From Streptomyces sp. Z26 (GTDB taxonomy: Bacteria; Actinomycetota; Actinomycetes; Streptomycetales; Streptomycetaceae), in NCBI RefSeq assembly GCF_003665095.1, contig NZ_RCHV01000002.1, positions 3,284,001 to 3,348,000 of the forward strand: 64,000 bases of DNA. Direction: 5' to 3'. The notes beneath the pieces were generated by a model, which was not told the origin of the DNA, did not search any database, and worked only from the letters and a program-made list of their open reading frames with translations. This document shows, piece after piece, positions 43,414-52,207 of the stretch. Numbering within the stretch: the first letter of the stretch is position 1; every line of letters begins with the position of its first letter. A program made the position numbers and the translations under genes.

Positions 43414-45318
43414 TCACAGCCGCGGCTTGACGCGGGCCAGCGCCCGCGCCGCGCCCGGTGAGACGCGGGACAGCAGGCGTGCGCCGTGCGCCTCCGGCGT
43501 GACCGGGACGACGGCCTCGTCCCGTACGACCGCGCGGAGCACCGCGGCGGCGACCTTCTCCGGCGGGTAGTTCCGCATGCCGTACAGCTTCGCCGTCCGG
43601 TCCTGTCGGCGTTTCTCCTCCGCCGTGTCGGTGCCCGCGAACCGCGTCGTGGCCGTGATGTTCGTGTCGACGACGCCGGGGCATATCGCGCTCACCCCGA
43701 TGCCCTGGCCGGCCAGCTCCGCGCGCAGGCACTCGCTGAGCATCAGCACGGCGGCCTTCGACGTCGCGTACGCGGGCAGGGCGCGCGACGGCTGGAACGC
43801 GATGGCCGACGCCGTGTTCACGATGTGGCCGCCCTGACCCCGCTCGGCCATCTGTCTGCCGAACGTCCGGCAACCGTGGATGACGCCCCACAGGTTGACG
43901 TCGAGGACCTTCCGCCACTCCTCCACGCTCGTGTCCATGAAGTCCCCGGAGACGCCCGTACCGGCGTTGTTGACCAGCACGTCGACCACGCCGTGCTCCG
44001 CCGCGACCCGCTCGGCCAGCTGCTCCACGGCCTGCCCGTCACCGACGTCGACGGTCTCCGCCCACGCGCCGGTCGCGCCCGCCCGCCGCGCCGTCTCCGC
44101 CGTACGGGCCGCGCCCTCGCCGTCGCGGTCGACGGCGACGACCCGCGCACCGGCCGCCGCGAACGCGAGCGCGGTCGCCCGGCCTATGCCGCTGGCCGCC
44201 CCGGTGACCACCACCAGCTGCCCGCCGAAGCGCTGTGCGTACCGGCCGGTCCGCGGCGCCGCCGCGGGCGGGGCGTCACCGCCCGCGCCCGGCTCGTGGG
44301 CGGCCGCGAACCCGGCTATCCAGAGCGCGAGTTGGTCGGGTCTCGTGCGCGGCAGCCAGTGCTTCGCGGGCAGTGTGCGCCGGGTGAGGCGCGGCGCCCA
44401 CCTCTCCAGGTCGTCGTACAGCCGCTCGCTCAGGAACGCGTCCCCGGTCGGAGTGATCAGTTGTACGGGGGCGTGCGCGTGGCAGTCCTCGCGGGGTCTG
44501 CCGAGTCGTGCCCGTACGTTGTCGCGGTAGAGCCAGGCGCCGTGTGCGGCGTCGGTCGGCAGCGACGCTGTCGGGTACGGGCCGGGTGGCACCTTCTCCA
44601 GTCGCTGGAGGATGCGCGGCCAACTCCTGCCGAGCGGTCCCCGCCAGGCGGCCTCGGGCAGGACCGGGGTGTGCAGCGCGCCCACGTACCAGGACTTGAC
44701 GCCCTGGTTGAGGAGTTGGGCGACGCGGCGGGGCGTGGGCTTGGCCAGCCGTTCCCTGATCCAGTGTCCGAAGTGGTCGAGGGAGGGGCCGGACATCGAG
44801 GTGAAGGAGGCGATGCGGCCCTGCGTGCGGGCCACCGTCACGAACTCCCAGCCCTGCACCGATCCCCAGTCGTGGCCGACGAGGTGCACGGGTGCGTCGG
44901 GGCTCACGGTGTCCAGCACCGTCAGGAAGTCATCCGTCAGCTTCTCCAGGGTGAAGCCGCCGTGCAGCGGCTTCGGCGCGGACGAGCGGCCGCAGCCCCG
45001 CACGTCGTACAGCACGACGTGGAAGCGGTCGCGCAGGCGGGCGGCGACGGGCGCCCAGACCTCCTTGCTGTCGGGATAGCCGTGCAGCAGCAGGACGGTG
45101 GGGTGCGACGGGTCGCCCAGCTCCGCGACGCACAGCTCGACGCCCTCGGCGGTACGGACCCGGTGCTCCCGTGCTCCCGGCAGCACCGGTTCGTGGGTGT
45201 CGCCGCTCCGTTCCGGACCGTTCGCCATCTGCCCCGGCTCCTCCCCCGCTGCCGCTCCCCTTTCCCGTTCCGGTCCGCGTCCCTGCTCGCGCTTCCGCCC
45301 TTGCTCGTCCGTGCCCAT
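43414..45318 (-). CDS. Alpha/beta hydrolase (epoxide hydrolase-like) fused to short-chain dehydrogenase
   Basis: A 634-residue two-enzyme fusion. Residues ~55-335 form an alpha/beta hydrolase with HGYPDSKEVW and the nucleophile elbow GHDWGS (Asp150, not Ser, so epoxide-hydrolase/dehalogenase-like); Asp288 and His320 probably complete the triad. A short linker leads to an SDR (~362-634): cofactor motif TGAASGIG (372-379), NNAG (450-453), catalytic Ser504, Tyr517 and Lys521. The N-terminal 30 residues are charged. ATG 45318 has GAGGGGG 5 bp upstream. A two-step reaction on one substrate is plausible (epoxide to diol, then oxidation), but is inference. It diverges from an ABC operon. Confidence 0.85.
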   Translation of the reverse strand: MGTDEQGRKREQGRGPERERGAAAGEEPGQMANGPERSGDTHEPVLPGAREHRVRTAEGVELCVAELGDPSHPTVLLLHGYPDSKEVWAPVAARLRDRFHVVLYDVRGCGRSSAPKPLHGGFTLEKLTDDFLTVLDTVSPDAPVHLVGHDWGSVQGWEFVTVARTQGRIASFTSMSGPSLDHFGHWIRERLAKPTPRRVAQLLNQGVKSWYVGALHTPVLPEAAWRGPLGRSWPRILQRLEKVPPGPYPTASLPTDAAHGAWLYRDNVRARLGRPREDCHAHAPVQLITPTGDAFLSERLYDDLERWAPRLTRRTLPAKHWLPRTRPDQLALWIAGFAAAHEPGAGGDAPPAAAPRTGRYAQRFGGQLVVVTGAASGIGRATALAFAAAGARVVAVDRDGEGAARTAETARRAGATGAWAETVDVGDGQAVEQLAERVAAEHGVVDVLVNNAGTGVSGDFMDTSVEEWRKVLDVNLWGVIHGCRTFGRQMAERGQGGHIVNTASAIAFQPSRALPAYATSKAAVLMLSECLRAELAGQGIGVSAICPGVVDTNITATTRFAGTDTAEEKRRQDRTAKLYGMRNYPPEKVAAAVLRAVVRDEAVVPVTPEAHGARLLSRVSPGAARALARVKPRL

Positions 45319-45666
45319 GCGGCCCCCTCACCAGCCGTGTTCCGCTGCTCCACCCGCCCCGCGCGTCCGCCCCGCGCCACCGCCACCGCCCCCGCCCGCG
45401 GCGGAGGGCCGGAGCGGAGCCGGGCCGAGGCGTTCCGGCTTGCGCGCAACCTGACACCGATGACTGTGACAACGACCGATGGCGCAGTCAAGATCGAGGT
45501 ACGCGCCTGTGGATACTGCCGGTAACGGAACTTTCGTCCCCTTGCCCCTGACCCCGACCCGCGCTTTCGTACCGGTGCCCTTAGGGGCCCGTCCGCCTCC
45601 GGTACGACGCCGATGCACGCCCACCGGGGGACGTGTTCCCGCGCACAAGGGCACTAACTTCGTGGG
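45319..45666. other. Divergent promoter region, fusion enzyme / ABC operon
   Basis: A 348-bp spacer. The stretch 45450-45535 is relatively A/T-rich and probably contains the promoter of the ABC operon. A DnaA-like 9-mer TGTGGATAC lies near 45508-45516. No gene was found. Confidence 0.45.
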
Positions 45667-46740
45667 GTGACTGTGATCGCGACCCAAAGCCTGACCATGC
45701 GGTACCCACGGGTGACCGCTCTCGACCGGCTGACCGTGGACATCACACCAGGTGTGACCGGTCTGGTGGGTGCCAACGGCGCCGGAAAGTCGACCCTGAT
45801 CAAGATCCTGCTCGGGTTGTCGCCCGCCACCGAGGGCAGCGCGCACGTCCTCGGCCTGGACGTGTCCCACGAGGGCGGCGCCATCCGCGAACGTGTGGGC
45901 TACATGCCGGAGCACGACTGCCTGCCGCCCGACGTGTCGGCGACGGAGTTCGTCGTCCACATGGCGCGGATGTCGGGCCTGCCGCCCACCGCGGCCCGCG
46001 AACGTACCGCCGACACCCTGCGGCACGTCGGCCTGTACGAGGAGCGGTACCGCTCCATGGGCGGCTACTCGACCGGTATGAAGCAGCGGGTGAAGCTCGC
46101 CCAAGCACTGGTGCACGACCCGCAGTTGGTGCTGCTGGACGAGCCCACGAACGGCCTCGACCCGGTCGGGCGCGACGACATGCTGGACCTGATCCGGCGT
46201 GTCCACACCGACTTCGGCATCTCCGTGCTGGTGACGTCGCACCTGCTCGGTGAGTTGGAGCGCACCTGCGACCACGTCGTCGTGATCGACGGCGGGAAGC
46301 TGCTGCGTTCCTCGTCCACGGCGGACTTCACACAGGACGCGGCGTCCCTCGCGGTCGAGGTCACCGACACCGACGCGCGGCCGGACGGTACGGCCGCGCT
46401 GCGTGCCGCGCTCACCGCCGCCGGGCTCACGGTGAAGTCCCTCGCGGACGGCGGCGCGCCGGGCAGCGGGCACGTGCTCCTCGTCGACGTCGAGGGGGAG
46501 TCGGTGTCCGACACCGTCCGCGACGCCGTCGTCGACCTCGGGCTCGGCCTGGTGCGGATGGAGCAGCGCAGGCATCACATCTCCGAGGTGTTCTCCGACG
46601 ACACCCCCGCCGCGGGCAGCCACGAGGGCGGCAGCGGCGGCGATGACACCGGGGCCGGTACGGCCCACGACCCCGCCGCCTGGCAGCGGCAGTACGCGGG
46701 CACCCGCGCGCAGGAAGGGGGCAGTGGCGATGTCGCCTGA
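45667..46740 (+). CDS. ABC transporter ATP-binding protein (first pair)
   Basis: A 357-residue ABC-2-type ATPase. Walker A GANGAGKST (~37), Q-loop YMPEHDCLPP, signature YSTGMKQRVKLAQAL (the LSGGQ equivalent is STGM), Walker B LVLLDEPTNGLDP, and the H-loop in VTSHLL. After ~225 a C-terminal extension with an Asp/Ala-rich region and a Gly/Asp-rich tail follows. GTG 45667 begins the fold (TVIATQSLTMRYP). Its 3' end overlaps the permease gene by 11 bp. It pairs with the permease to move an unknown substrate. Confidence 0.9.
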   Translation: MTVIATQSLTMRYPRVTALDRLTVDITPGVTGLVGANGAGKSTLIKILLGLSPATEGSAHVLGLDVSHEGGAIRERVGYMPEHDCLPPDVSATEFVVHMARMSGLPPTAARERTADTLRHVGLYEERYRSMGGYSTGMKQRVKLAQALVHDPQLVLLDEPTNGLDPVGRDDMLDLIRRVHTDFGISVLVTSHLLGELERTCDHVVVIDGGKLLRSSSTADFTQDAASLAVEVTDTDARPDGTAALRAALTAAGLTVKSLADGGAPGSGHVLLVDVEGESVSDTVRDAVVDLGLGLVRMEQRRHHISEVFSDDTPAAGSHEGGSGGDDTGAGTAHDPAAWQRQYAGTRAQEGGSGDVA

Positions 46741-47638
46741 GCCCAGCCCGACGCCCGTCGCACCACGCGGCACGGACGTCATCCACAACATCGGCTACCG
46801 CAAGTACGACGGTCCCCGTCTCGGCCGCGCCTACGCCCGCCGCTCGCTGTTCCTCCAGACGCTGCGCGGCGCGTACGGTCTGGGCCGGGCCGGTAAGTCG
46901 AAGGTGCTGCCGATGATCCTCTTCGCGGTGATGGCGCTGCCCGCGGGCATCATCGTGGCGGTCGCCGTGACGACGGGCGCGGACGAACTGCCCGTGGGTT
47001 ACGCGGAGTACGCGGTGCAGCTCCAGTTCGTCATCGCCCTGTTCGTGGCGGCGGTGGCGCCGCAGGCGGTCTCGCTCGACCTGCGGTTCAAGACGATCCC
47101 GCTGTACTTCTCGCGGCCCATCGAACGGAGCGACTACGTCGCGGCCAAGGCCGCCGCGCTCGCCGCAGCCCTGTTCGTCTTCATCGCGTCACCCGTGGTG
47201 ATCCTGTACGCGGGGGCGCTGCTCGCCAAGCTCGACTTCGTCGACCAGACCGGCGGTTTCGTGCAGGGGGTCGTGTTCTCGGCGCTGTACGCGCTGGTGT
47301 ACGGCGGGGTCGGGTTGGCGGCCGCCGCGCTCACGCCACGTCGCGGGTTCGGCGTCGCGGCCATCATCGCCGTACTGACGATCCCGTACATGCTGGTCAA
47401 CGCCTTGCAGAGCATCGCCACGGAGCAGGACAGCGACGCGGGCGGCTGGCTCGGGGCGGCCTCTCCGGGCACGTTGCTCACCGGGGTGCAGGAGAAGTTC
47501 TTCGGCGGTGACTCGCTGTTCGCCGGTGCCGTGGAGCTGAGCGACGCGCAGGGCGCCGTCTACCTCCTGCTGCTCGCCGGGCTGATCGCCGGTTCGTACG
47601 CGCTCCTGCTGCGCCGCTACGGGAAGGCCGGACTGTGA
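46730..47638 (+). CDS. ABC-2 type transporter permease (first pair)
   Basis: A 302-residue integral membrane protein with six hydrophobic helices (about 60-85, 100-120, 142-172, 182-205, 215-235 and 275-298) and the cytosolic N-terminus DVIHNIGYRKYDGPRLGR, often seen in this streptomycete permease group. SLDLRFKTIPLYFSRPIERSDYVAAK is a typical ABC-2 loop. The ATG (46730) overlaps the ATPase stop by 11 bp. The substrate is unknown; two ATPase/permease pairs in tandem suggest a heteromeric exporter. Confidence 0.87.
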   Translation: MSPEPSPTPVAPRGTDVIHNIGYRKYDGPRLGRAYARRSLFLQTLRGAYGLGRAGKSKVLPMILFAVMALPAGIIVAVAVTTGADELPVGYAEYAVQLQFVIALFVAAVAPQAVSLDLRFKTIPLYFSRPIERSDYVAAKAAALAAALFVFIASPVVILYAGALLAKLDFVDQTGGFVQGVVFSALYALVYGGVGLAAAALTPRRGFGVAAIIAVLTIPYMLVNALQSIATEQDSDAGGWLGAASPGTLLTGVQEKFFGGDSLFAGAVELSDAQGAVYLLLLAGLIAGSYALLLRRYGKAGL

Positions 47639-47750
47639 CCGCCTTCCCGCCGCCCGCCGCACCGCCGCCCGCCGTCCCGCGGCCCCTCGGCCCGCCGCCC
47701 ACCGCACCTTCGCCCGCCCACTCCCAGCAGCCAAGGAACGGGTCGCGCTC

Positions 47751-48668
47751 ATGACCACCCTCACCATCGACCGCACGTCCCGCTGGTTCGGGAACGTCGT
47801 CGCGGTCAACGACGTCACCATGGAGATCTCCCCGGGCGTGACCGGCCTCCTCGGCCCCAACGGCGCCGGGAAGTCCACCCTCATCCACATGATGGGCGGC
47901 TTCCTCGCGCCGTCCACCGGCAGCGTCACGCTCGACGGCGCGCCGATCTGGCGGAACGAGAAGGCGTACCACGAGATCGGTCTCGTGCCCGAACGCGAGG
48001 GGATGTACGACTTCCTCAAGGGCCACGAGTTCGTCCTCGCCAACGCCGAGCTGCACGGTCTCGCCGACCCCGGCGCCGCCGCCCGCCGGGCGCTGGCCAC
48101 GGTCGACATGGAGCACGCGCAGGACCGCCGGATCTCCACGTACAGCAAGGGCATGCGGCAGCGCGTGAAGATGGCGTCGGCGCTGGTCCACGACCCGTCG
48201 GTGCTGCTGCTCGACGAGCCGTTCAACGGCATGGACCCGCGGCAGCGCATGCATCTGATGGACCTGCTGCGGAAGATGGGCGACGACGGCCGTACGGTGC
48301 TGTTCTCCTCGCACATCCTGGAGGAGGTGGAGCAGCTCGCGTCGCACATCGAGGTGATCGTCGCGGGGCGGCACGCCGCCAGCGGCAACTTCCGGAAGAT
48401 CCGCCGTCTGATGACGGACCGGCCGCACCGCTACCTCGTACGTTCCAGCGACGACCGTGCCCTGGCGGCGGCCCTCATCGCCGACCCGTCCACGGCCGGT
48501 ATCGAGGTCGACCTCGGCGAACACGCCCTGCGCGTGCAGGCCGTCGACTTCACCCGCTTCACCGAGCTCCTGCCGCGGGTCGCCCGCGAGCAGGGCATCC
48601 GGCTCCACACGGTCTCGCCCTCGGACGAGTCCCTGGAGAGCGTCTTCTCGTACCTCGTCGCGGCCTGA
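47751..48668 (+). CDS. ABC transporter ATP-binding protein (second pair)
   Basis: A 305-residue ABC-2-type ATPase: Walker A GPNGAGKST (~39), LVPEREGMYDFL, signature YSKGMRQRVKMASAL, Walker B VLLLDEPFNGMDP and SSHILEEVEQL. It is clearly paralogous to the first ATPase, with a GM-type signature in place of GGQ. The start is preceded by CAGCCAAGGAACG. It lies 112 bp after the first permease; the gap is C-rich and contains no gene. Confidence 0.9.
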   Translation: MTTLTIDRTSRWFGNVVAVNDVTMEISPGVTGLLGPNGAGKSTLIHMMGGFLAPSTGSVTLDGAPIWRNEKAYHEIGLVPEREGMYDFLKGHEFVLANAELHGLADPGAAARRALATVDMEHAQDRRISTYSKGMRQRVKMASALVHDPSVLLLDEPFNGMDPRQRMHLMDLLRKMGDDGRTVLFSSHILEEVEQLASHIEVIVAGRHAASGNFRKIRRLMTDRPHRYLVRSSDDRALAAALIADPSTAGIEVDLGEHALRVQAVDFTRFTELLPRVAREQGIRLHTVSPSDESLESVFSYLVAA

Positions 48669-48682
48669 AAGGAGCCTGAGCG

Positions 48683-49408
48683 ATGTCCGCGTACAACCCC
48701 ACGGTCGCCCGGCTCACCTACCGTGCGCTCCTCGGGCGCCGCCGCGCGCTGACCCTCTGCGTGCTGCCCGCGCTGCTGCTGGCCGTCGCGGTCGCCGTCC
48801 GCGCCATGGTCGGCGCCGACGACGACGTCACCGCCGAACTCCTCGGCGGCTTCGCCCTCGCCACGATGGTGCCGCTCATCGGCGTCATCGCCGGTACGGG
48901 CGCCATCGGACCGGAGATCGACGACGGTTCCGTGGTCTATCTGCTGGCGAAACCGCTGAAGCGGTCCACGATCGTCAGCACGAAGCTGATCGTCGCGATC
49001 GGTGTCACCGTCGTCTTCTCGGCGGTGCCGACGCTCGTGGCGGGCTTCGTACTGAACGGCAACAGCCAGCAGTTGGCGGTCGCGTACGCCGTGGCGGCGG
49101 CCGTCGCCTCCGTGGCGTACAGCGCGCTGTTCCTGCTGCTCGGCACCGTCAGTCGGCACGCCGTCGTGATCGGCCTCGTCTACGCGCTGGTCTGGGAGAC
49201 CCTCTTCGGCAGCCTGGTGCCCGGTGCCCGGACGCTGTCCGTGCAGCAGTGGGCGCTGGCGCTCGCGGAGCGGATCGGCGGCGACGGCATGATCACGTCG
49301 GACGTGGGTCTGCCGCTCGCCGTCGTGCTGCTCGCCGCGGTGACCGCGGGCGGCGCCTGGTGGGCGGGGCAGAAGCTGCGCACGCTGACCCTCGCAGGGG
49401 AGGGGTGA
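48683..49408 (+). CDS. ABC-2 type transporter permease (second pair)
   Basis: A 241-residue membrane protein with six predicted helices (LCVLPALLLAVAVAV, LATMVPLIGVIAGTGAIG, IVAIGVTVVFSAVPTLV, VAAAVASVAYSALFLLLG, VVIGLVYALVWETLFG, LPLAVVLLAAVTAGGAWW) and the ABC-2 motif GPEIDDGSVVYLLAKPLKRS. AAGGAG 10 bp upstream of the ATG supports the start. It ends the four-gene operon, followed by a strong convergent hairpin. Confidence 0.87.
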   Translation: MSAYNPTVARLTYRALLGRRRALTLCVLPALLLAVAVAVRAMVGADDDVTAELLGGFALATMVPLIGVIAGTGAIGPEIDDGSVVYLLAKPLKRSTIVSTKLIVAIGVTVVFSAVPTLVAGFVLNGNSQQLAVAYAVAAAVASVAYSALFLLLGTVSRHAVVIGLVYALVWETLFGSLVPGARTLSVQQWALALAERIGGDGMITSDVGLPLAVVLLAAVTAGGAWWAGQKLRTLTLAGEG

Positions 49409-49450
49409 GCGCGCCGCGCGGCTGAGGGCCGCCGCCCGTCTGCCGCGTCA

Positions 49451-49496
49451 CGCCGCGCCGCCCGGTCCCCGTCGAAGGGGGGCGGGCGGCGCGGCG
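49451..49496. terminator. Long convergent terminator hairpin
   Basis: A perfect 13-bp outer stem (CGCCGCGCCGCCC at 49451-49463, complement at 49484-49496) plus an inner CCCC/GGGG helix around a GTCGAA loop. It lies between the ABC operon and the leftward HAD gene and can serve both. Confidence 0.8.
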
Positions 49497-49523
49497 GGCG
49501 TTCCGGCCGGTGCGGTGGCGGGG

Positions 49524-50378
49524 TCAGCCGGCGAGCAGCTTCTCCAGGACGACGGCGATACCGTCGGCGTCGTTCGACTCCGTGACCTCGTCCGCCACGG
49601 ACCGCAGCTCGGTGTGGGCGTTGGCCATCGCCACGCCGTGCGCCGCCCACGCGAACATCGGGATGTCGTTGGGCATGTCGCCGAACGCGAGGGTCTCCGA
49701 CGCGTGGACGCCGAGGCTGCGTGCGGCCACGGCGAGGCCGCGGGCCTTGCTCAGCCCCAGGGGCAGGAGTTCGACGACGCCGGGCCCGGCCATCACGACC
49801 CCCACCAGGTCGCCCGCCGACTCGCGTGCGGTGCGGGCGAGTTCGTCGTCGCTCAGCTCGGGGTGCCAGAGGTAGACCTTGTTGAGGGGTTCGGCCCACA
49901 GCTCCGCCGGGTCGTCGGTCACGAGGACCTCCAGCGGGCCGTCGCCCTGCGGGAAGCCGGGGCCGACGACCACCGCGCCGTCCAGGCCGTCGCGGGACGC
50001 GGCGAGCGCCAGGGGGCCGGTCTCCGCCTCGATCCGTGCCAGCGCCAGTCCGGCCAGCTGCCGGTCGAGGGTCACGGACGTCAGCAGGCGTTGTTCGCCC
50101 GCGTGGTAGACCTGCGCGCCCTGCCCGCAGACGGCCAGGCCGGTGTGGCCCAGGTCGGCCAGTATCCGCTTCGTCCACGGCACGGCCCGGCCCGTCACCA
50201 CGATGTGCGCGGCGCCGCGTGCGCAGGCCGCGTCGAGGGCGTCGCGGGTGCGGCGGGAGATCGAGTCGTCGGAGCGCAGCAGCGTGCCGTCCAGGTCGGT
50301 GGCGATCAGCCGGTACGGGAACGGCGCCGTCTCCGCGGGCCCGTCCGCGGCGGGCCCGGTCACCCCGGGCCCGTTCAC
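49524..50378 (-). CDS. HAD-IIB (Cof-type) phosphatase downstream of serS
   Basis: A 284-residue paralogue of the protein at 29195-30100. HAD motifs are [24 protein letters not shown], a Lys in GLSKARGL and [13 protein letters not shown] ~20-residue Pro/Gly/Ala lead precedes the core. The GTG start at 50378 overlaps the serS stop by 4 bp (GTGA), so translation is coupled to SerS. This linkage appears in other streptomycetes from memory, which hints at clearance of a metabolite, but the substrate is unknown. Confidence 0.88.
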   Translation of the reverse strand: MNGPGVTGPAADGPAETAPFPYRLIATDLDGTLLRSDDSISRRTRDALDAACARGAAHIVVTGRAVPWTKRILADLGHTGLAVCGQGAQVYHAGEQRLLTSVTLDRQLAGLALARIEAETGPLALAASRDGLDGAVVVGPGFPQGDGPLEVLVTDDPAELWAEPLNKVYLWHPELSDDELARTARESAGDLVGVVMAGPGVVELLPLGLSKARGLAVAARSLGVHASETLAFGDMPNDIPMFAWAAHGVAMANAHTELRSVADEVTESNDADGIAVVLEKLLAG

Positions 50379-51661
50379 CGCGCGACCGGTTCGAGCACCT
50401 CGCGCCCGCCCAGGTACGGCCGGAGGACCTCCGGGACCCGTACCGAACCGTCGGCCTGCTGGTGGTTCTCCAGCAGCGCGACGATGGTGCGGGGCACGGC
50501 GCACAGCGTGCCGTTCAGCGTGGCCAGCGGGCGTACGCCGCCGTCCTGGCCCTTGCCGCGCATCCGGACCGACAGGCGGCGGGCCTGGAACTCGTCGCAG
50601 TTCGACGCGGAGGTCAGCTCCCGGAACTTCCCCTGCGTGGGAATCCACGCCTCGCAGTCGAACTTCCGGGCCGCCGACGCGCCGAGGTCACCGCTCGCCA
50701 CGTCGATCACCTGGAAGTGCAGGCCCAGCCCGGTCAGCCACTCCTTCTCCCACTCCAGCAGCCGCCGGTGCTCCGCCTCCGCCTCCTCCGGCGCGACGAA
50801 CGAGAACATCTCGACCTTGTCGAACTGGTGCACGCGGAAGATGCCCCGCGTGTCCTTCCCGTACGAGCCGGCCTCGCGGCGGAAGCAGGGCGAGAAGCCC
50901 GCGTACCGCAGCGGCAGCCGGTCGGCGTCGACGATCTCGTCCATGTGGTACGCGGCGAGCGCCACTTCGGAGGTGCCGACCAGGTAGAGGTCGTCGTCCT
51001 GGAGGTGGTAGACGTCGTCGGCCGCCTGGCCGAGGAAGCCGGTGCCCTCCATGGCCTGCGACTTGACGAGGGCGGGCGTCAGCATCGGCGTGAAGCCCGC
51101 CGCGGTGGCCTGCGCGATCGCCGCGTTGACCAGGGCCAGTTCGAGGAGGGCGCCGATGCCCGTCAGGTAGTAGAAGCGGGCGCCCGACACCTTCGCGGCG
51201 CGTTCCACGTCGATGGCGCCGAGGAGCTGGCCCAGCTCCAGGTGGTCCCGGGGGGTGAAGCCCTCGGCCCCGAAGTCCCGCGGCTCACCGACGGTCTCCA
51301 GGACGGTGAAGTCGTCCTCGCCGCCGACGGGCACCTCGGGGTGCACCAGGTTGCCCAGGCGGCGCAGCAGCTGCTCCGCCTCGTCCGCGGCGGTGTCCTG
51401 CTCGGCGTGCGCGGCCTTGACCGCCGTCGACAGCTCGCTCGCCCTCGTCAGCAGCGTGACCTTCTCCTCGCCCGCGGCTTTGGGGATCAGCTTGCCGAGC
51501 TGCTTCTGCTCGGCGCGCAGCTGGTCGAAGCGGAGGCCGGACGACCGGCGCCGTTCGTCGGCGGAGAGCAGCGCGTCGACGAGGTCGACATCCGCTCCAC
51601 GGGCTCGCTGCGAGGCGCGCACACGGTCGGGGTCCGTTCGAAGGAGGCGAAGGTCAATCAC
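50375..51661 (-). CDS. serS: Seryl-tRNA synthetase
   Basis: A 428-residue class II aminoacyl-tRNA synthetase, homodimeric and cytosolic. The N-terminal coiled-coil arm spans ~1-110 ([16 protein letters not shown] ... [16 protein letters not shown]). Motif 2 is [21 protein letters not shown], with [11 protein letters not shown] upstream, and motif 3 is [22 protein letters not shown] 51661 is chosen because the start [14 protein letters not shown] is canonical for SerS; an RBS (GGCGGG) is close by. Upstream is a 546-bp noncoding region rich in DnaA-box-like sequences. It overlaps the HAD phosphatase gene downstream by 4 bp. Confidence 0.97.
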   Translation of the reverse strand: MIDLRLLRTDPDRVRASQRARGADVDLVDALLSADERRRSSGLRFDQLRAEQKQLGKLIPKAAGEEKVTLLTRASELSTAVKAAHAEQDTAADEAEQLLRRLGNLVHPEVPVGGEDDFTVLETVGEPRDFGAEGFTPRDHLELGQLLGAIDVERAAKVSGARFYYLTGIGALLELALVNAAIAQATAAGFTPMLTPALVKSQAMEGTGFLGQAADDVYHLQDDDLYLVGTSEVALAAYHMDEIVDADRLPLRYAGFSPCFRREAGSYGKDTRGIFRVHQFDKVEMFSFVAPEEAEAEHRRLLEWEKEWLTGLGLHFQVIDVASGDLGASAARKFDCEAWIPTQGKFRELTSASNCDEFQARRLSVRMRGKGQDGGVRPLATLNGTLCAVPRTIVALLENHQQADGSVRVPEVLRPYLGGREVLEPVAR

Positions 51662-52207
51662 CCCGCCAGCGTACCGGTGCCCTCCGACACCCTCGACTCG
51701 ATATCCGATTTGGCCTGCTTGTATATGTTTAGGGGGAATGGTGATCTCGGGTGCCGCCGCCGTTCGGCCGAGTCGCGTACGGGCCGTGGAAGGGAATCCG
51801 TCATTCTCCCCGGTGTCACCTCCGGGTGGCCTTCCGTCCCCGTTCCCGTCGCTCCAAGGGCGGCGAGGAGGGGCCCGGTGGCGGCTGACCGGGGTTCTTA
51901 TCCACAGCCCTGTGGCCTTCTCCGAGGGTTTTCCACAGGGAGGGGGTGGGCTGTGGAAATTCTTCGGCGGTGCGTCGCCGGGAATGCGCGGTGGCGCAGA
52001 ATTCCCCTCGCACGTGCGGGATACACCCGGTTTCAAGAAGAAATGCGTCACTCCAAAGAGTTGTTCGGCTCAATTGGGGTGACGTACGTTGTTTCGGAGC
52101 GCTGTGGATGCCTCCGAGGTCTCCATGCGGTTTTGTCGACACTGCCCGTTTCGGGTGTCGACTTGTGCACAGGCAGCCCGTACGGCCTGTGGATAACCAC
52201 GGGACCG
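51662..52207. other. Noncoding region with a cluster of DnaA-box-like sequences
   Basis: 546 bp between serS and pheA without a recognisable gene and with lower GC than the flanks. Five DnaA-box-like 9-mers were found: TTATCCACA (51898-51906, +), TTTTCCACA (51929-51937, +), ATTTCCACA (51952-51960, -), GCATCCACA (52103-52111, -) and TTATCCACA (52188-52196, -). Two are the exact E. coli consensus; streptomycete oriC uses mainly TTGTCCACA, so all are variants of a plausible set. The AT-richest part is ~51700-51745. The serS promoter must also lie here. The role as a DnaA-binding cluster is inferred. Confidence 0.6.

Noticed and set aside
51662..52207. Chromosomal origin oriC or a tRNA gene in the serS-pheA spacer
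   Set aside because: No dnaA/dnaN flank, only five boxes (streptomycete oriC has far more), and no cloverleaf could be drawn.
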